A DNA stretch of 64,000 bases. Source: Microbispora hainanensis (lineage in GTDB: Bacteria > Actinomycetota > Actinomycetes > Streptosporangiales > Streptosporangiaceae). The notes beneath the pieces were generated by a model. That model saw only the letters and a list, made by a program, of their open reading frames with translations, was not told the DNA's origin and searched no databases. Positions within the stretch are counted from its first letter, which is position 1, and the number at the start of each line of letters is the position of its first letter. The position numbers were made by a program, and so were the translations under genes. Positions 31,811-40,154 of the stretch are shown one piece after another. The stretch covers positions 6,448,001 to 6,512,000 of the forward strand of contig NZ_CP108086.1 in assembly GCF_036186745.1 (NCBI RefSeq), in the 5' to 3' direction.

Positions 31811-32290
31811 TTACACGGTCACCACGGGTACGCCGTCCGGGCGGTCGGCGAGCAGGGCCGCGATGTGGTCCGCGCAGCGGAGAGCTGCCGTGGCCATGGC
31901 GTTCCTGATCATCCCGGCGACATGCGGGGTCAGCAGGACGTTGGGGAGGCCGAAGAGTGGCGAGGTGAAGGCGGCGTGCTCGTGCTCGAAGGTGTCGACA
32001 GCGGCTGCCGCGAGCGGATATGCGGGGTCGCGCGGCGCGTCGGCCAGGGCCTGCTCGTCGACGATCCCGCCCCGGGCGGTGTTCAGCAGGATCGACCGCG
32101 GACGCATCAGCGCCAGCTCCGCCCGCCCGATCAGCCCTCGGGTCTGGGGAGTGAGTGGCAGATGCAGGGAGACCACGTCACTGGTGCGGTCTCGGCGATC
32201 AGCGCGGACTCGTCGAAGGCGTCGAAGTCGGTGAAGTCCACCCGGTCGGCCCAGGCAGCCCGTGTCGCGGCGTGATCGGCTACCCGCCGG
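31811..32290 (-). pseudogene. Broken D-2-hydroxyacid dehydrogenase (C-terminal part of NAD domain)
   Basis: The minus strand encodes SDVVSLHLPLTPQTRGLIGR, RSILLNTARGGIVDEQAL and LPNVLLTPHVAGMI. These are unmistakable NAD-binding-domain motifs of D-isomer-specific 2-hydroxyacid dehydrogenases, including the catalytic Arg (NTARGG), Glu and His (TPHVAG) regions. The matching upstream piece (DFDAFDESALIAET) lies in another frame, so a frameshift falls near 32195. The GxGxxG loop and the whole substrate domain are missing upstream. The fragment is fused in frame to a small lipoprotein-like reading frame. Not functional as a dehydrogenase. Confidence 0.75.
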
Positions 32291-32463
32291 AGGTTCAACG
32301 GGTAGCACTGGACGGCTTTTTCATCACTCGGATTGGGCGCTTCGATGCATGCCTGCCGCCTGTCCAGAGAATACAAGGGCCCGGACGGCCGGGGCTCAGC
32401 GGTCGTACATGAGAGCACGAAAAATCCGGCCAGCACCATGATGCTGGTTTTGGGCGCATGCAC
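32131..32463 (-). CDS. Small putative lipoprotein, C-terminus fused to dehydrogenase remnant
   Basis: 110 residues. GTG 32463 is supported by GGGGAG five bases upstream. The first 20 residues look like a lipoprotein signal (VHAPKTSIMVLAGFFVLSC: basic start, hydrophobic core, Cys at 19). About 35 mature residues follow (TTAEPRPSGPLYSLDRRQAC and on). The C-terminal ~50 residues (from about RRVADHAATRAAW) resemble the frame-shifted start of the dehydrogenase fragment, so the gene seems truncated by a recombination junction. It begins 20 bp after the DinB gene on the same strand. No function known. Confidence 0.45.
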   Translation of the reverse strand: MHAPKTSIMVLAGFFVLSCTTAEPRPSGPLYSLDRRQACIEAPNPSDEKAVQCYPLNLRRVADHAATRAAWADRVDFTDFDAFDESALIAETAPVTWSPCICHSLPRPEG

Positions 32464-32483
32464 AGCTTCTCCCCTCGAGTCGA

Positions 32484-33182
32484 TCAGCCGAGTACGAAGG
32501 GAAGCCTTGCGGCCAGGTCGCCGAGTGCCGCCTTCTCGGCCTCGGCCGGGGCACGCCGTCCGGTGCCGACCAGCAACGCGTCCGTGTCGGAGAACGACGC
32601 GGGGAAGGCGGCGCCGACGATCTTCTCCAGCATCTCGCGCGACCGGGCGAGCCCCTCGGCGGGCGGCCCGGCCACACCAGGGAGGTGCGCGATCAGGTCG
32701 AGGTGGTGCAGCGTCCACTCCAGGACGTACGCCGAAAGGTAGTCGCCGGCGGTGAGAACCTCGCCCCGGGTGCCGACCCGGAGTCGCGGGTCGGCGAGCC
32801 CCGCGGCACGGCCCGCGGCGGAGCCGACGTCGTCGAGGTGGAACTTCAGCAGCCGAGGTTCCTCGTAGGCGGCGGCCAGCCGGACGATCAGCGCGTCGAG
32901 CGGATCGTCGCCGGTCGGCGGCGTCGCCGAGACCTCCCAGTAGGTCACCGCGTCACGGGTCGGTTCCTTCTCCTCCGGGGTCGCCAGGGTGATCAGGACG
33001 TCCTGAGCATCGATCACCAGATGGCACACCAGGTCCCGCACGAGCCAGCCGGCACATCCGGACGGCCGCGCGAAGTCCTCGTCCGGCAGTTCGGCGACCG
33101 CCCTGCGCAGCGCCGTCCACGAGTGGGCGAAGAGATCCACACCGGCACGGTAGTGCGGTGCCCCGACGGCGGACAACCGCAT
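32484..33182 (-). CDS. Maleylpyruvate isomerase-like, mycothiol-dependent DinB-fold protein
   Basis: 232 residues. The MDMPI_N/DinB-type helical bundle has metal-ligand histidines in GWLVRDLVCHLVIDAQ (~50-65) and YVLEWTLHHLDLIAHL (~165-180). A short C-terminal domain follows. ATG 33182 gives MRLSAVGAPHYRAGVDLF; the upstream-open frame (to 33332) runs through a degenerate DNA repeat and is not conserved. The family uses mycothiol or a divalent metal for isomerase or transferase reactions; the substrate here is unknown. Confidence 0.8.
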   Translation of the reverse strand: MRLSAVGAPHYRAGVDLFAHSWTALRRAVAELPDEDFARPSGCAGWLVRDLVCHLVIDAQDVLITLATPEEKEPTRDAVTYWEVSATPPTGDDPLDALIVRLAAAYEEPRLLKFHLDDVGSAAGRAAGLADPRLRVGTRGEVLTAGDYLSAYVLEWTLHHLDLIAHLPGVAGPPAEGLARSREMLEKIVGAAFPASFSDTDALLVGTGRRAPAEAEKAALGDLAARLPFVLG

Positions 33183-33257
33183 TCGGGCGGCCTGTTCGCG
33201 TGCACGGCACGCGACAGCCGGCACCCGGCCGCGGTTCCCGCCGGTTCCAACCGTGTC

Positions 33258-33440
33258 GCCATGAGACCGGCGGCCGTCGAGGGCGCCCCGGGGCTCGCCC
33301 GGCACCGAAGTCCCGAACGATGCCGCCGCCATGAAACCGGCGACCGTCGGGGCCGGGCCTGGGGAACTGCCGGTGCCGCGAAAACCGGCGGACGTCAGGA
33401 CAGGCCCGCAGACCCGCCGGCACCGTGAGACCGTCCGCCT
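33258..33440. repeat. Degenerate ~50-70-bp repeat array
   Basis: Four diverged copies of a unit centred on GCCATGAGACCGGCGGCCGT (33258, 33328, 33375 and 33421 onwards), each followed by a GC-rich CCGGCACC-like tail; non-coding, upstream of the DinB gene. Confidence 0.5.
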
Positions 33441-33821
33441 CTACTGGTCCTGGTTCCCCTCGGCCTGACGCTGCTGCTCGCGGTAGGCGCGACGCTGTTC
33501 CTCGGCCCGCTCCCGGCAGCGGCGGAGGAAGTCCTCGTCGTCGTCCGGGTTGGAGGGGACGAACCGGCCCGGCCGGTCGTACTCGGGGAAGCTCCCGGTG
33601 TTGCCCCTGTACGGCAGCCCGCCGGGCCGCGTCACGGTCTGCGGCCGGCCCGCGAGCAGCCACAGGATCGACCCGACCTCGGGAAGTAACAGGACGATCA
33701 GGATCCACGCCCCCTTGGGCAGGTTCCGGCAGTCCTCCTCCGCCGTGACGATCACGTCGAGCAGACAGAAGATCCACAAGGCGAGCAGAACCAGACCGAA
33801 CCCGCCATATAAGAGGGGCAT
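33441..33821 (-). CDS. PLDc_N-domain small membrane protein
   Basis: 126 residues. Two membrane helices flank the conserved cytoplasmic loop of the phospholipase-D-nuclease N-terminal (PLDc_N) family: LWIFCLLDVIVTAEEDCRNL, PKGAWILIVLLLPEVGSILW, LLAGRP. The tail is charged and Gln/Arg/Glu-rich (coiled-coil-like, RRCRERAEEQRRAYREQQRQ). ATG 33821 has GGAGG 7 bases upstream. There is no nuclease domain; standalone members are of unknown function. Confidence 0.8.
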   Translation of the reverse strand: MPLLYGGFGLVLLALWIFCLLDVIVTAEEDCRNLPKGAWILIVLLLPEVGSILWLLAGRPQTVTRPGGLPYRGNTGSFPEYDRPGRFVPSNPDDDEDFLRRCRERAEEQRRAYREQQRQAEGNQDQ

Positions 33822-33967
33822 CCCGAATCCTCCAGTTTCAGACGCGCAGAGCGTAGCGGCTCCGATCTTCGGCTGACGGGCCTTTCCCCGACACGTGATC
33901 TTTCCCGATGCGGTGAATCCCGGGACCCCGCGGTGGCGCGCCCGCACGTGCCCGTGTAACACTCACT

Positions 33968-33997
33968 GTTATAGAACTCTTCGATGAGTTATAGAAC
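33968..33997 (+). promoter_or_regulatory. Twin GTTATAGAAC repeats upstream of trpB
   Basis: GTTATAGAAC occurs at 33968-33977 and 33988-33997, 20 bp apart (two helical turns). Each is a near-palindrome GTTnTAnAAC and overlaps -10-like TATAGA. They are candidate operators for the GntR/HutC regulator encoded at the end of the operon. Confidence 0.5.
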
Positions 33998-34011
33998 GAT
34001 AGGAGCATGAC

Positions 34012-35217
34012 ATGCGAGATGTGCTGACGTGGGGTGAGGCGGCCCCGCCCGACGGGACGATGGGCGTGCCCGGAGCGCGGGGCCGGTTCGGCGCGTACGG
34101 CGGGCGGTACGCGCCGGAGTCCCTGGTGGAGGCGTGCCGCGAGGTGGGCGAGGCGTTCCGGGAGGCCTGGGCCGATCCGGGGTTCCGGGGCGCCCTGGCA
34201 CGGCTGCTCGCCGTCCACGCCGGGCGGCCGACCCCGCTCACCCCCGCCCTCCGCCTGTCGGACGAGCTGGGCGTACGGCTCTGCCTCAAGCGCGAGGACC
34301 TCACCCACACCGGATCCCACAAGATCAACAACGTGCTGGGCCAGGCCCTGCTGGCCGTCCGCATGGGACGGCGCAGGCTGATCGCCGAGACCGGAGCCGG
34401 CCAGCACGGGGTGGCCACCGCGACCGCCGCCGCGCTGCTCGGGCTGGAGGCCACGGTGTTCATGGGCGAGCGCGACATCGAGCGGCAGGCGCTGAACGTC
34501 TTCCGGATGCGCATGCTGGGCGCCGAGGTCATCCCGGTGACCTCGGGCAGCCGTACGCTCAAGGACGCGACCAGCGAGGCCATGCGGGCGTGGGTGGGCG
34601 CGACCGGCGACTCCCACTACTGCATCGGCTCGGTCGTCGGGCCGGATCCGTACCCCTGGATGGTCAGGGAGTTTCAGCGGGTCATCGGCGACGAGGCCCG
34701 CGCGCAGTGCGCCGCCGAGCTGCGCACCGGCGTGCCGGACCACGTGGTCGCGTGCGTCGGCGGCGGTTCCAACGCGGCCGGCACGTTCGCCGGATTCGCC
34801 GACACCGCGGCACGCCTGGTCGGCGTCGAGGCGGAGGGCGGCGCCGGGGCGGCCCGCGGCCGGCTCGGCGTCCTGCACGGCTGCCGCTCGCTGTTCCTGC
34901 AGGACGGCGACGGGCAGATCACCCAGGCGCACTCCATCGCCCCCGGGCTCGACTATCCGGGTGTCGGCCCGGAGCACGCCCACCTGCGCGACCTGGGCCG
35001 GGCCCGCTACGTCACGGTGACCGACGACGAGGCGGTCGCCGCGGCCGTACGGCTCGCACGCACCGAAGGCATCCTCCCCGCGCTCGAGTCGGCGCACGCC
35101 CTCGCCTGGGTGATCCGCGCAGCGGGCGACGGCGAGCTCCCCGCGGGATCGACGGTGCTCATGACGTTGTCCGGCCGAGGCGACAAGGACGTCTCCACCC
35201 TGAAGGAGCTGCTGTGA
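34012..35217 (+). CDS. trpB: Tryptophan synthase beta chain
   Basis: 401 residues, standard length. N-terminal [15 protein letters not shown]. The PLP lysine is K104 in HTGSHKINN. The active-site glutamate region is [11 protein letters not shown], the phosphate-binding loop [10 protein letters not shown], and the C-terminus [11 protein letters not shown] 34012 follows AGGAG. Joins indole and serine to tryptophan, channelled from TrpA. GTGA overlap with trpA. It lacks the neighbouring trpE/D/C genes of a normal trp operon and is instead co-transcribed with a GntR regulator, suggesting a second or specially regulated synthase. Confidence 0.95.
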   Translation: MRDVLTWGEAAPPDGTMGVPGARGRFGAYGGRYAPESLVEACREVGEAFREAWADPGFRGALARLLAVHAGRPTPLTPALRLSDELGVRLCLKREDLTHTGSHKINNVLGQALLAVRMGRRRLIAETGAGQHGVATATAAALLGLEATVFMGERDIERQALNVFRMRMLGAEVIPVTSGSRTLKDATSEAMRAWVGATGDSHYCIGSVVGPDPYPWMVREFQRVIGDEARAQCAAELRTGVPDHVVACVGGGSNAAGTFAGFADTAARLVGVEAEGGAGAARGRLGVLHGCRSLFLQDGDGQITQAHSIAPGLDYPGVGPEHAHLRDLGRARYVTVTDDEAVAAAVRLARTEGILPALESAHALAWVIRAAGDGELPAGSTVLMTLSGRGDKDVSTLKELL

Positions 35218-36029
35218 CCAACCCCACCCTGGCCGCGGGAGCGGTCGAACGCCACCTGCGCGCCCGCCGCGACACCGGCCGCGGGCTGCTCATGCCGTAC
35301 GTCACCGGGGGGATCGCGCCCGGCTGGACGGACCATCTGCGGGCGTTCGCCGACGCCGGGGCGGACGCGATCGAGGTCGGCCTGCCCTTCTCCGACCCCA
35401 CGCTGGACGGCGTCACCATCCAGCAGGCGAGCGACCTCGCGCTGGCCCGGGGGGCGAGCACCCGCCGGATCCTCGACGACCTGTCCGCACTGCCGGACCT
35501 GGGTGTGCCGCTGGTCGCCAGCACCTACTACAACCTGGTGCTGCACGACGGCCCCGAGGCGTTCTGCGCCGCGCTGCGCCGGGCCGGCGTCACCGGCCTG
35601 ATCGTGCCCGACCTGCCGGTGAACGAGGCGGACGAGCTGACCGGCGCCGCCGCCGGCGCCGGGATCGAGCCGGCCCTGCTGGCCTCGCCCGCGACCCTGC
35701 AACCGCGGCTGGCGGAGATCGCGCGCCACAGCCGCGGGTTCGTCTACGCGGTGTCCCTGATGGGCACCACCGGTGAGCGGGCCGTCCTGGCCGCCTCGGC
35801 GGCGGAGCTCACCGGGCGGATCAGGCGCGTCACCGACCTGCCGGTCTTGCTAGGATTCGGCATCTCCACCCCGGACCAGGCACGCGAAGCCCGCCGGCAC
35901 GCCGACGGCGTGGTGGTCGGTGCCGCGGTCATGCGGCGGGTGCTCGACGGGGCCGGACCGGACGACCTGCGGGTCTTCCTCACGACCCTGCGGCAGGCCC
36001 TCGACCAGGAGTGTGACCCACCACGATGA
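35214..36029 (+). CDS. trpA: Tryptophan synthase alpha chain
   Basis: 271 residues. TIM-barrel with catalytic E54 ([11 protein letters not shown]) and D65 (LDGVTIQ), and the phosphate-binding C-terminal loops GFGISTPDQ and GAAVMRR. GTG 35214 overlaps the trpB stop (GTGA) and its own stop overlaps the GntR start (ATGA), so all three genes are translationally coupled. Cleaves indole-3-glycerol phosphate to indole for TrpB. Confidence 0.95.
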   Translation: MTNPTLAAGAVERHLRARRDTGRGLLMPYVTGGIAPGWTDHLRAFADAGADAIEVGLPFSDPTLDGVTIQQASDLALARGASTRRILDDLSALPDLGVPLVASTYYNLVLHDGPEAFCAALRRAGVTGLIVPDLPVNEADELTGAAAGAGIEPALLASPATLQPRLAEIARHSRGFVYAVSLMGTTGERAVLAASAAELTGRIRRVTDLPVLLGFGISTPDQAREARRHADGVVVGAAVMRRVLDGAGPDDLRVFLTTLRQALDQECDPPR

Positions 36030-36781
36030 CCCCCGACGCCGGGCACGAGGCGAGATACCGCGCCATCGCCGCCGACCTCGCCGCGAAGATCCGGTCGGGA
36101 CACTACGCCCCGGGGGAGGCCCTGCCGCCGCAGCGCGAGCTGAGCGCCTCCTACGGGGTGACCCTCATGACGCTGCGCCAGGCGTTGCGGCAGCTCAGCG
36201 ACGAACGGCTGATCGTGCAGCAACCCGGCAAGGGCACGTTCGTCGCCCCGCCCCACCTGGCATACCAGCTGGACTCGCTCCGCAGCCTCGTCGACGACCT
36301 GCGCAAACAGGGCCACGACGTACGCACCTCGGTGGCCGGGCGGGCGGTGCGCCGGGCCCCCGCCCGGATCGCCGCCGAGCTGCGGCTGCGTCCCGGCGAG
36401 AGCGCGCTGCGGCTGGAGCGGGTCCGGGAGTTCGAGGGACGCCCCGCCGTACATCAGGTGTCGTGGGTCCGCCGGCCGGTGGCCGACCGGATCCGCGACC
36501 GCGACTTCACCGTCGTCTCCCTCTACACGGCCCTCGCCGACGCGGGGGTGACGGTCGCACGCGCGTCCGAGGTGGTGCGGCCCGGCCTGCTCGACGCCGC
36601 CGCCGCCCGCCACCTCCACGAGCCGCCGGGCAGCCCGGTGCTCGTCAGCACCCGCATCACCTACACCCTCGATGCCACGCCCGTGGTGTCCGACCACGCC
36701 ACCATCCTCGGCAGCATGATGGAGATCCGCACCGAACGCGCCGCCACCGGCCTGTCCCTCACCTGGGGCGCCACCAGCTGA
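36026..36781 (+). CDS. GntR-family (HutC/UTRA) regulator
   Basis: 251 residues. GntR winged helix at ~8-75 (GEALPPQRELSASYGVTLMT, then LRQALRQLSDERLIVQQPGK GTF). UTRA effector domain ~95-240 (LRLRPGESALRLERVREFEG). ATG 36026 overlaps the trpA stop (ATGA), so it is the third gene of the trpBA operon. The two GTTATAGAAC repeats before trpB are the obvious candidate targets. HutC-type regulators normally sense small metabolites; a tryptophan-related or nitrogen ligand is conceivable but unproven. Confidence 0.87.
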   Translation: MTPDAGHEARYRAIAADLAAKIRSGHYAPGEALPPQRELSASYGVTLMTLRQALRQLSDERLIVQQPGKGTFVAPPHLAYQLDSLRSLVDDLRKQGHDVRTSVAGRAVRRAPARIAAELRLRPGESALRLERVREFEGRPAVHQVSWVRRPVADRIRDRDFTVVSLYTALADAGVTVARASEVVRPGLLDAAAARHLHEPPGSPVLVSTRITYTLDATPVVSDHATILGSMMEIRTERAATGLSLTWGATS

Positions 36782-36814
36782 ATCGCGCCCGACCTCGTCC
36801 GGCCGGTAAGGCGG

Positions 36815-37615
36815 TCAGACACCCGGCGCGACCCACAGGCGGACCGCAAGGCCGAGGCCGATCAGCGCGACCAGCCAGCGCAGCAGCCCGGACGGCAGCC
36901 GCCGGGTGACCAGCGGACCGAGCGTCGATCCGGCGAACAGCCCCACGGCGAGCGGGACGACGGCGGCCCACTCGACGGGCCCGAAGAGGACGAATCCGGC
37001 GGCGGAGACCAGGGCGCCGGCACCGAGGAGCATGTTCTTCAGGGCGTTGGCGGCGGGCAGCCGCGGCTCGGCGGTCACCAAGAGGAGGGCGAGGATCATC
37101 ACCCCCGACCCCGCGCCGAAATATCCGTTGTAGACCGACAGGACGGTCAGCCCGAGCGGGAGGACGGCGTCGGGTGAACCACGCCGTTCGTGGCGCAGCG
37201 CGAGGCGGGGTTGCGCGAGCAGCGCCAGCGAACCCCCGGCCACGAGGAACGGCACGACGCGGGCGAAGACACCGGGCGGGGTGGACAGCAGCAACGCCGA
37301 CCCCGCCGCCCCGCCGAGCGCCGCCAGCGGCACCCACCGCCGCAGCCACGGCGCCCTCCCGCGCAGCTCGGGCTGGGAGGCCAGGGCCGAGCCCGGCCAG
37401 CAGGCGACGAGCGCGACGATGTTGGCCACGTTCGCCGCGAGGGCGGGAAGGCCCGCCGCGAGCAGGGCCGGATAGGAGATGAGCGAGGTGATGCCGCCCG
37501 CGGTGCCGACCAGCCCGGCGAGCACCCCTGCGGCGGCCAGCAGCACGGCGTCCCCGAACCCCGTCACGAACCCCGTCACGAGCCCCGTCACGAGCCCGGT
37601 CACAGTGCCCGTCAC
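36815..37615 (-). CDS. TSUP-family (TauE/SafE-like) membrane permease
   Basis: 266 residues, eight predicted membrane helices with the repeated TSUP motif (AGLVGTAGGITSLISYPALL, then SVYNGYFGAGSGVMIL). GTG 37615 overlaps the ArsR stop (GTGA). The first residues are VTG(L/F) repeats encoded by a 12-bp tandem repeat, so several GTG codons in a row could start translation. Family members move sulfite, sulfonates or other organic anions; substrate unknown. Confidence 0.82.
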   Translation of the reverse strand: MTGTVTGLVTGLVTGFVTGFGDAVLLAAAGVLAGLVGTAGGITSLISYPALLAAGLPALAANVANIVALVACWPGSALASQPELRGRAPWLRRWVPLAALGGAAGSALLLSTPPGVFARVVPFLVAGGSLALLAQPRLALRHERRGSPDAVLPLGLTVLSVYNGYFGAGSGVMILALLLVTAEPRLPAANALKNMLLGAGALVSAAGFVLFGPVEWAAVVPLAVGLFAGSTLGPLVTRRLPSGLLRWLVALIGLGLAVRLWVAPGV

Positions 37616-37617
37616 GA
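37561..37617. repeat. 12-bp tandem repeat at the ArsR/TSUP junction
   Basis: GTCAC at 37563, 37575, 37587, 37599 and 37611 gives a 12-bp period, unit CCCGTCACGAGC-like. In frame on the minus strand it encodes VTGL/VTGF repeats at the start of the TSUP protein. Confidence 0.8.
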
Positions 37618-38169
37618 GGCCGGGCGCGCCCCGGCGTCCGGCGGGGGCGTCTCGACCGGGAACAGGATCGGGCTGAGCAGATGCCGCCTGCGCCGCGGCG
37701 CGGGCTCGTTCGTCATCCGCGCGACGATGACCGCGCGCAGCTCCGCGATCATCTCGGCGCGTTCCTCCGGGCTCAGCCACAGCACGTGCTGCCGATAACC
37801 CACCTCGTCGGCCGCGGGATCGGCGCCGTCCAGGCCGAGGTAGGCGTCGAACTCGGAGATCAGCGCGGCCATCGCCGTGGCGAACGTGCGCCGGTGGTCC
37901 TCCGGCGTCATCGCCGCCACGGTGCCGGCGTCGATCACCACCCGCTCGCGCAGCCGGTAGCGCCGTTCCACCGCGCCGCGCACCCGGTGCTCGCCGTCCA
38001 CCTCCAGCACGCCGGCGTCGGCGAGCGCGGCGACGTGGCGATAGACGGTCGCCTTGTGCACCTCCGATATGCGCTCGCACAACTGCGCGGTCGTGAGGAC
38101 CCGCCCACCGGCGAGCGCCTGCACGACGCGCAGCCGCACCGGATGCGCGAGCACCTCCATCACGTCCAT
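37612..38169 (-). CDS. ArsR-like winged-helix regulator
   Basis: 185 residues from ATG 38169. The winged helix is at ~3-75 (LAHPVRLRVVQALAGGRVLT, then TAQLCERISEVHKATVYRHV). It is followed by a C-terminal helical part like other HTH_20 proteins. Operon with the TSUP permease downstream (GTGA overlap) and divergent from an alpha/beta hydrolase. The short gap between the divergent starts holds a perfect GTTCGCA/TGCGAAC repeat, likely its operator. Confidence 0.83.
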   Translation of the reverse strand: MDVMEVLAHPVRLRVVQALAGGRVLTTAQLCERISEVHKATVYRHVAALADAGVLEVDGEHRVRGAVERRYRLRERVVIDAGTVAAMTPEDHRRTFATAMAALISEFDAYLGLDGADPAADEVGYRQHVLWLSPEERAEMIAELRAVIVARMTNEPAPRRRRHLLSPILFPVETPPPDAGARPAS

Positions 38170-38196
38170 GGTCCGAATGATCGCACGTGTGCTACC

Positions 38197-38214
38197 GTTC
38201 GCAGAAATGCGAAC
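38197..38214. promoter_or_regulatory. Candidate ArsR operator
   Basis: GTTCGCA-GAAA-TGCGAAC, perfect 7-bp arms with a 4-bp spacer, in the 64-bp gap between the divergent ArsR and hydrolase genes. Confidence 0.6.
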
Positions 38215-38233
38215 AATCAGAGGAGAGGGCGGC

Positions 38234-39139
38234 ATGGGACGACCGGCATCGGAGACGACGGCCCCGCCCCTGGGGCGCCTGTACGACGTCGGAGAGCGGC
38301 GGTTGATGCTGCACCGCTCGGGCTCGGGCGGGCCGAGCGTGGTGTTCCTGCCCGGCGCGGGCCTGGTGGGCCTCGACTTCCTGAACGTCCAGGAGGGCGC
38401 CGCGGCCTTCGCCACGAGCGTGCTCTACGACCGCGGCGGCACGGGCTGGAGCGAGCCGGCGCCTCTCCCCCGCCGCGCGACCGAGGTCGCCGCCGAACTG
38501 CGCGGCCTTCTGCGGGCCACGGCGGTTCCCGGGCCGTTCCTCCTCGTGGGACACTCCCTCGGCGCGTTCTACGCGCGCCGCTACGCGCAGCTCTTCCCGG
38601 ACGAGGTCGCCGGGCTCCTCCTGCTCGACCCCGGCCATGAGGACATCCTCGACCACATGCCGGCACAGGCCGCCGACCTGGCCGAGCGGATGCGGCCCGA
38701 CCCGGCGCGGATGCCGGAGCTGACCGGCGAGCAGCGCCGGGCCGCCCGCGAGGCGTACGCCCGCCTGTACGCCGAGTGGCCCGCGCCGTTGCGCGAGGCG
38801 CTGATCGGCCACCACCTGGCGTCGTGGCGGACGAGCCTGCGCGAGACGGAGAACTTCGAGACCGAGGTCTACGACGAGCTGCGGGCCGGCGGGCCGCTGC
38901 CCGACGTCCCGCTCATCGTGCTGACCGCGGGCGGCGTGAACCCCTACTGGGCGAAGTTCCTGCCCGAGGAGGTGATGCGCGAGGCGCACGACGGGGTGCG
39001 CGCCCTGCACGCGGCGATGGCCCGCTCGGTGCCCAGGGGACGGCAGCGCGTGGTCGACGGCGCCTCCCACCAATACCTGCACGTCGAGCGGGCCGACGAG
39101 GTGCTGCGGGCGATCCGCGACCTCATGACGGCCATCTGA
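38234..39139 (+). CDS. Alpha/beta hydrolase
   Basis: 301 residues. Alpha/beta-hydrolase fold with the nucleophile elbow VGHSLGAFYARR, oxyanion region VVFLPGAGLVG, acid on LLDPGHED, and catalytic His in GASHQYLHVERAD. ATG 38234 follows GGAGAGGGC. The frame is open upstream to 38054 but would run through the ArsR operator. Probably controlled by the divergent ArsR-like protein. Substrate unknown. Confidence 0.85.
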   Translation: MGRPASETTAPPLGRLYDVGERRLMLHRSGSGGPSVVFLPGAGLVGLDFLNVQEGAAAFATSVLYDRGGTGWSEPAPLPRRATEVAAELRGLLRATAVPGPFLLVGHSLGAFYARRYAQLFPDEVAGLLLLDPGHEDILDHMPAQAADLAERMRPDPARMPELTGEQRRAAREAYARLYAEWPAPLREALIGHHLASWRTSLRETENFETEVYDELRAGGPLPDVPLIVLTAGGVNPYWAKFLPEEVMREAHDGVRALHAAMARSVPRGRQRVVDGASHQYLHVERADEVLRAIRDLMTAI

Positions 39140-39146
39140 GCCCGCG

Positions 39147-40154
39147 TCACAAGGCGGCGCCCGCCGACCGCCGCCAGGCGTCGATCACCGCGCGTTCCTC
39201 GTCGGGGTCGAGCCCGGGCGGGAACGCCGGGATCTCGCCCGACCCGGTCAGCCACGCCCAGGTGTCGGCGACCGTCTCCACCACCGGACGGCACCGCAGG
39301 CCGGTCGCCATGGCCCGGCCGACGTCGGTGCGGATGAACCCGGCCAGCGCGGGACCGGGCGGGATCCAGCCCGGCAGCGCCGCCCACCGGTCGATCCCGG
39401 CCGCCTCGATCGCCTCGGGCTCGACCCAGACCGGCTCGGCGAGCCCGCCGGTGACCGCGACCGCGGACTCCAGCAGGTCGCGGGTCGTGCAGTGCCCCTC
39501 CGGGTTGACCAGGTTGACCGGGCCCCGCACCCCGCGCTCGGCCGCGTCGAGCAGCCAGGCGACGAGGTCGCGTACGTCCACGTAGCGGAACGGCTGGCCG
39601 GCCGGGCCGGGGGCGAGCATCTCCCCGCCCCGCGCCGCGCGCAGCAGCCAGTGCGGCAGCTGCCCGGGAAGCTCGTGCGGCCCGAGGATCAGCCCGGCGC
39701 GGGCCAGCACGGCGCGGTCGCCGAACGCCTCCTCCACGGCGAGCTCGCCGCCCCGCTTGTTGGGGGCGTAGTCGACGTCCTCGGCGTCCGCCGACGCCTC
39801 GACCGTGGGCCAGTCCTCGTTCAGGCCGGCCGGCGTCGGGGGCGCGTACACCGCCCGGCTGGAGACGTACACGTACCTGTCCGCGCACCCGGCCAGGGCG
39901 CGGGCGCTGTCGCGTACGACCCGGGGCGCGCCGGCCCAGGTGTCCACCACGACGTCCCACCGGCCCTCGGCGAGCGGGGCCAGGCCGGCCGGGCGGAGCC
40001 GGTCGCCGGTCACCGCCCGGGCTTCGGGGTGGGCCCATCCGGCGCGCCCGCGCGTGAAGGTGGTGACGTGCCAGCCGCGTTCCACGGCGGCCGTGACCAC
40101 CCACCGGCCGACGAACGTCGTGCCGCCCAGCACCAGCAACCGCATGCCGTTCAT
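39147..40154 (-). CDS. NAD-dependent epimerase/dehydratase family protein
   Basis: 335 residues. Extended SDR with GGTTFVG cofactor loop (residues ~9-15), YVSSRAVYAPP and the Y-x3-K-like region YAPNKRGGE. ATG 40154 has AGGAG 7 bases upstream. The start overlaps the GNAT stop by one base (TGATG), so translation is coupled. Reductase-like members act on sugars or isoflavonoid-type substrates; the substrate here is unknown. Confidence 0.83.
   Translation of the reverse strand: MNGMRLLVLGGTTFVGRWVVTAAVERGWHVTTFTRGRAGWAHPEARAVTGDRLRPAGLAPLAEGRWDVVVDTWAGAPRVVRDSARALAGCADRYVYVSSRAVYAPPTPAGLNEDWPTVEASADAEDVDYAPNKRGGELAVEEAFGDRAVLARAGLILGPHELPGQLPHWLLRAARGGEMLAPGPAGQPFRYVDVRDLVAWLLDAAERGVRGPVNLVNPEGHCTTRDLLESAVAVTGGLAEPVWVEPEAIEAAGIDRWAALPGWIPPGPALAGFIRTDVGRAMATGLRCRPVVETVADTWAWLTGSGEIPAFPPGLDPDEERAVIDAWRRSAGAAL

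Noticed and set aside
31429-31908. 159-codon plus-strand frame
   Set aside because: Runs antisense into the dehydrogenase remnant, has no motif, and its codon pattern looks like high-GC noise.
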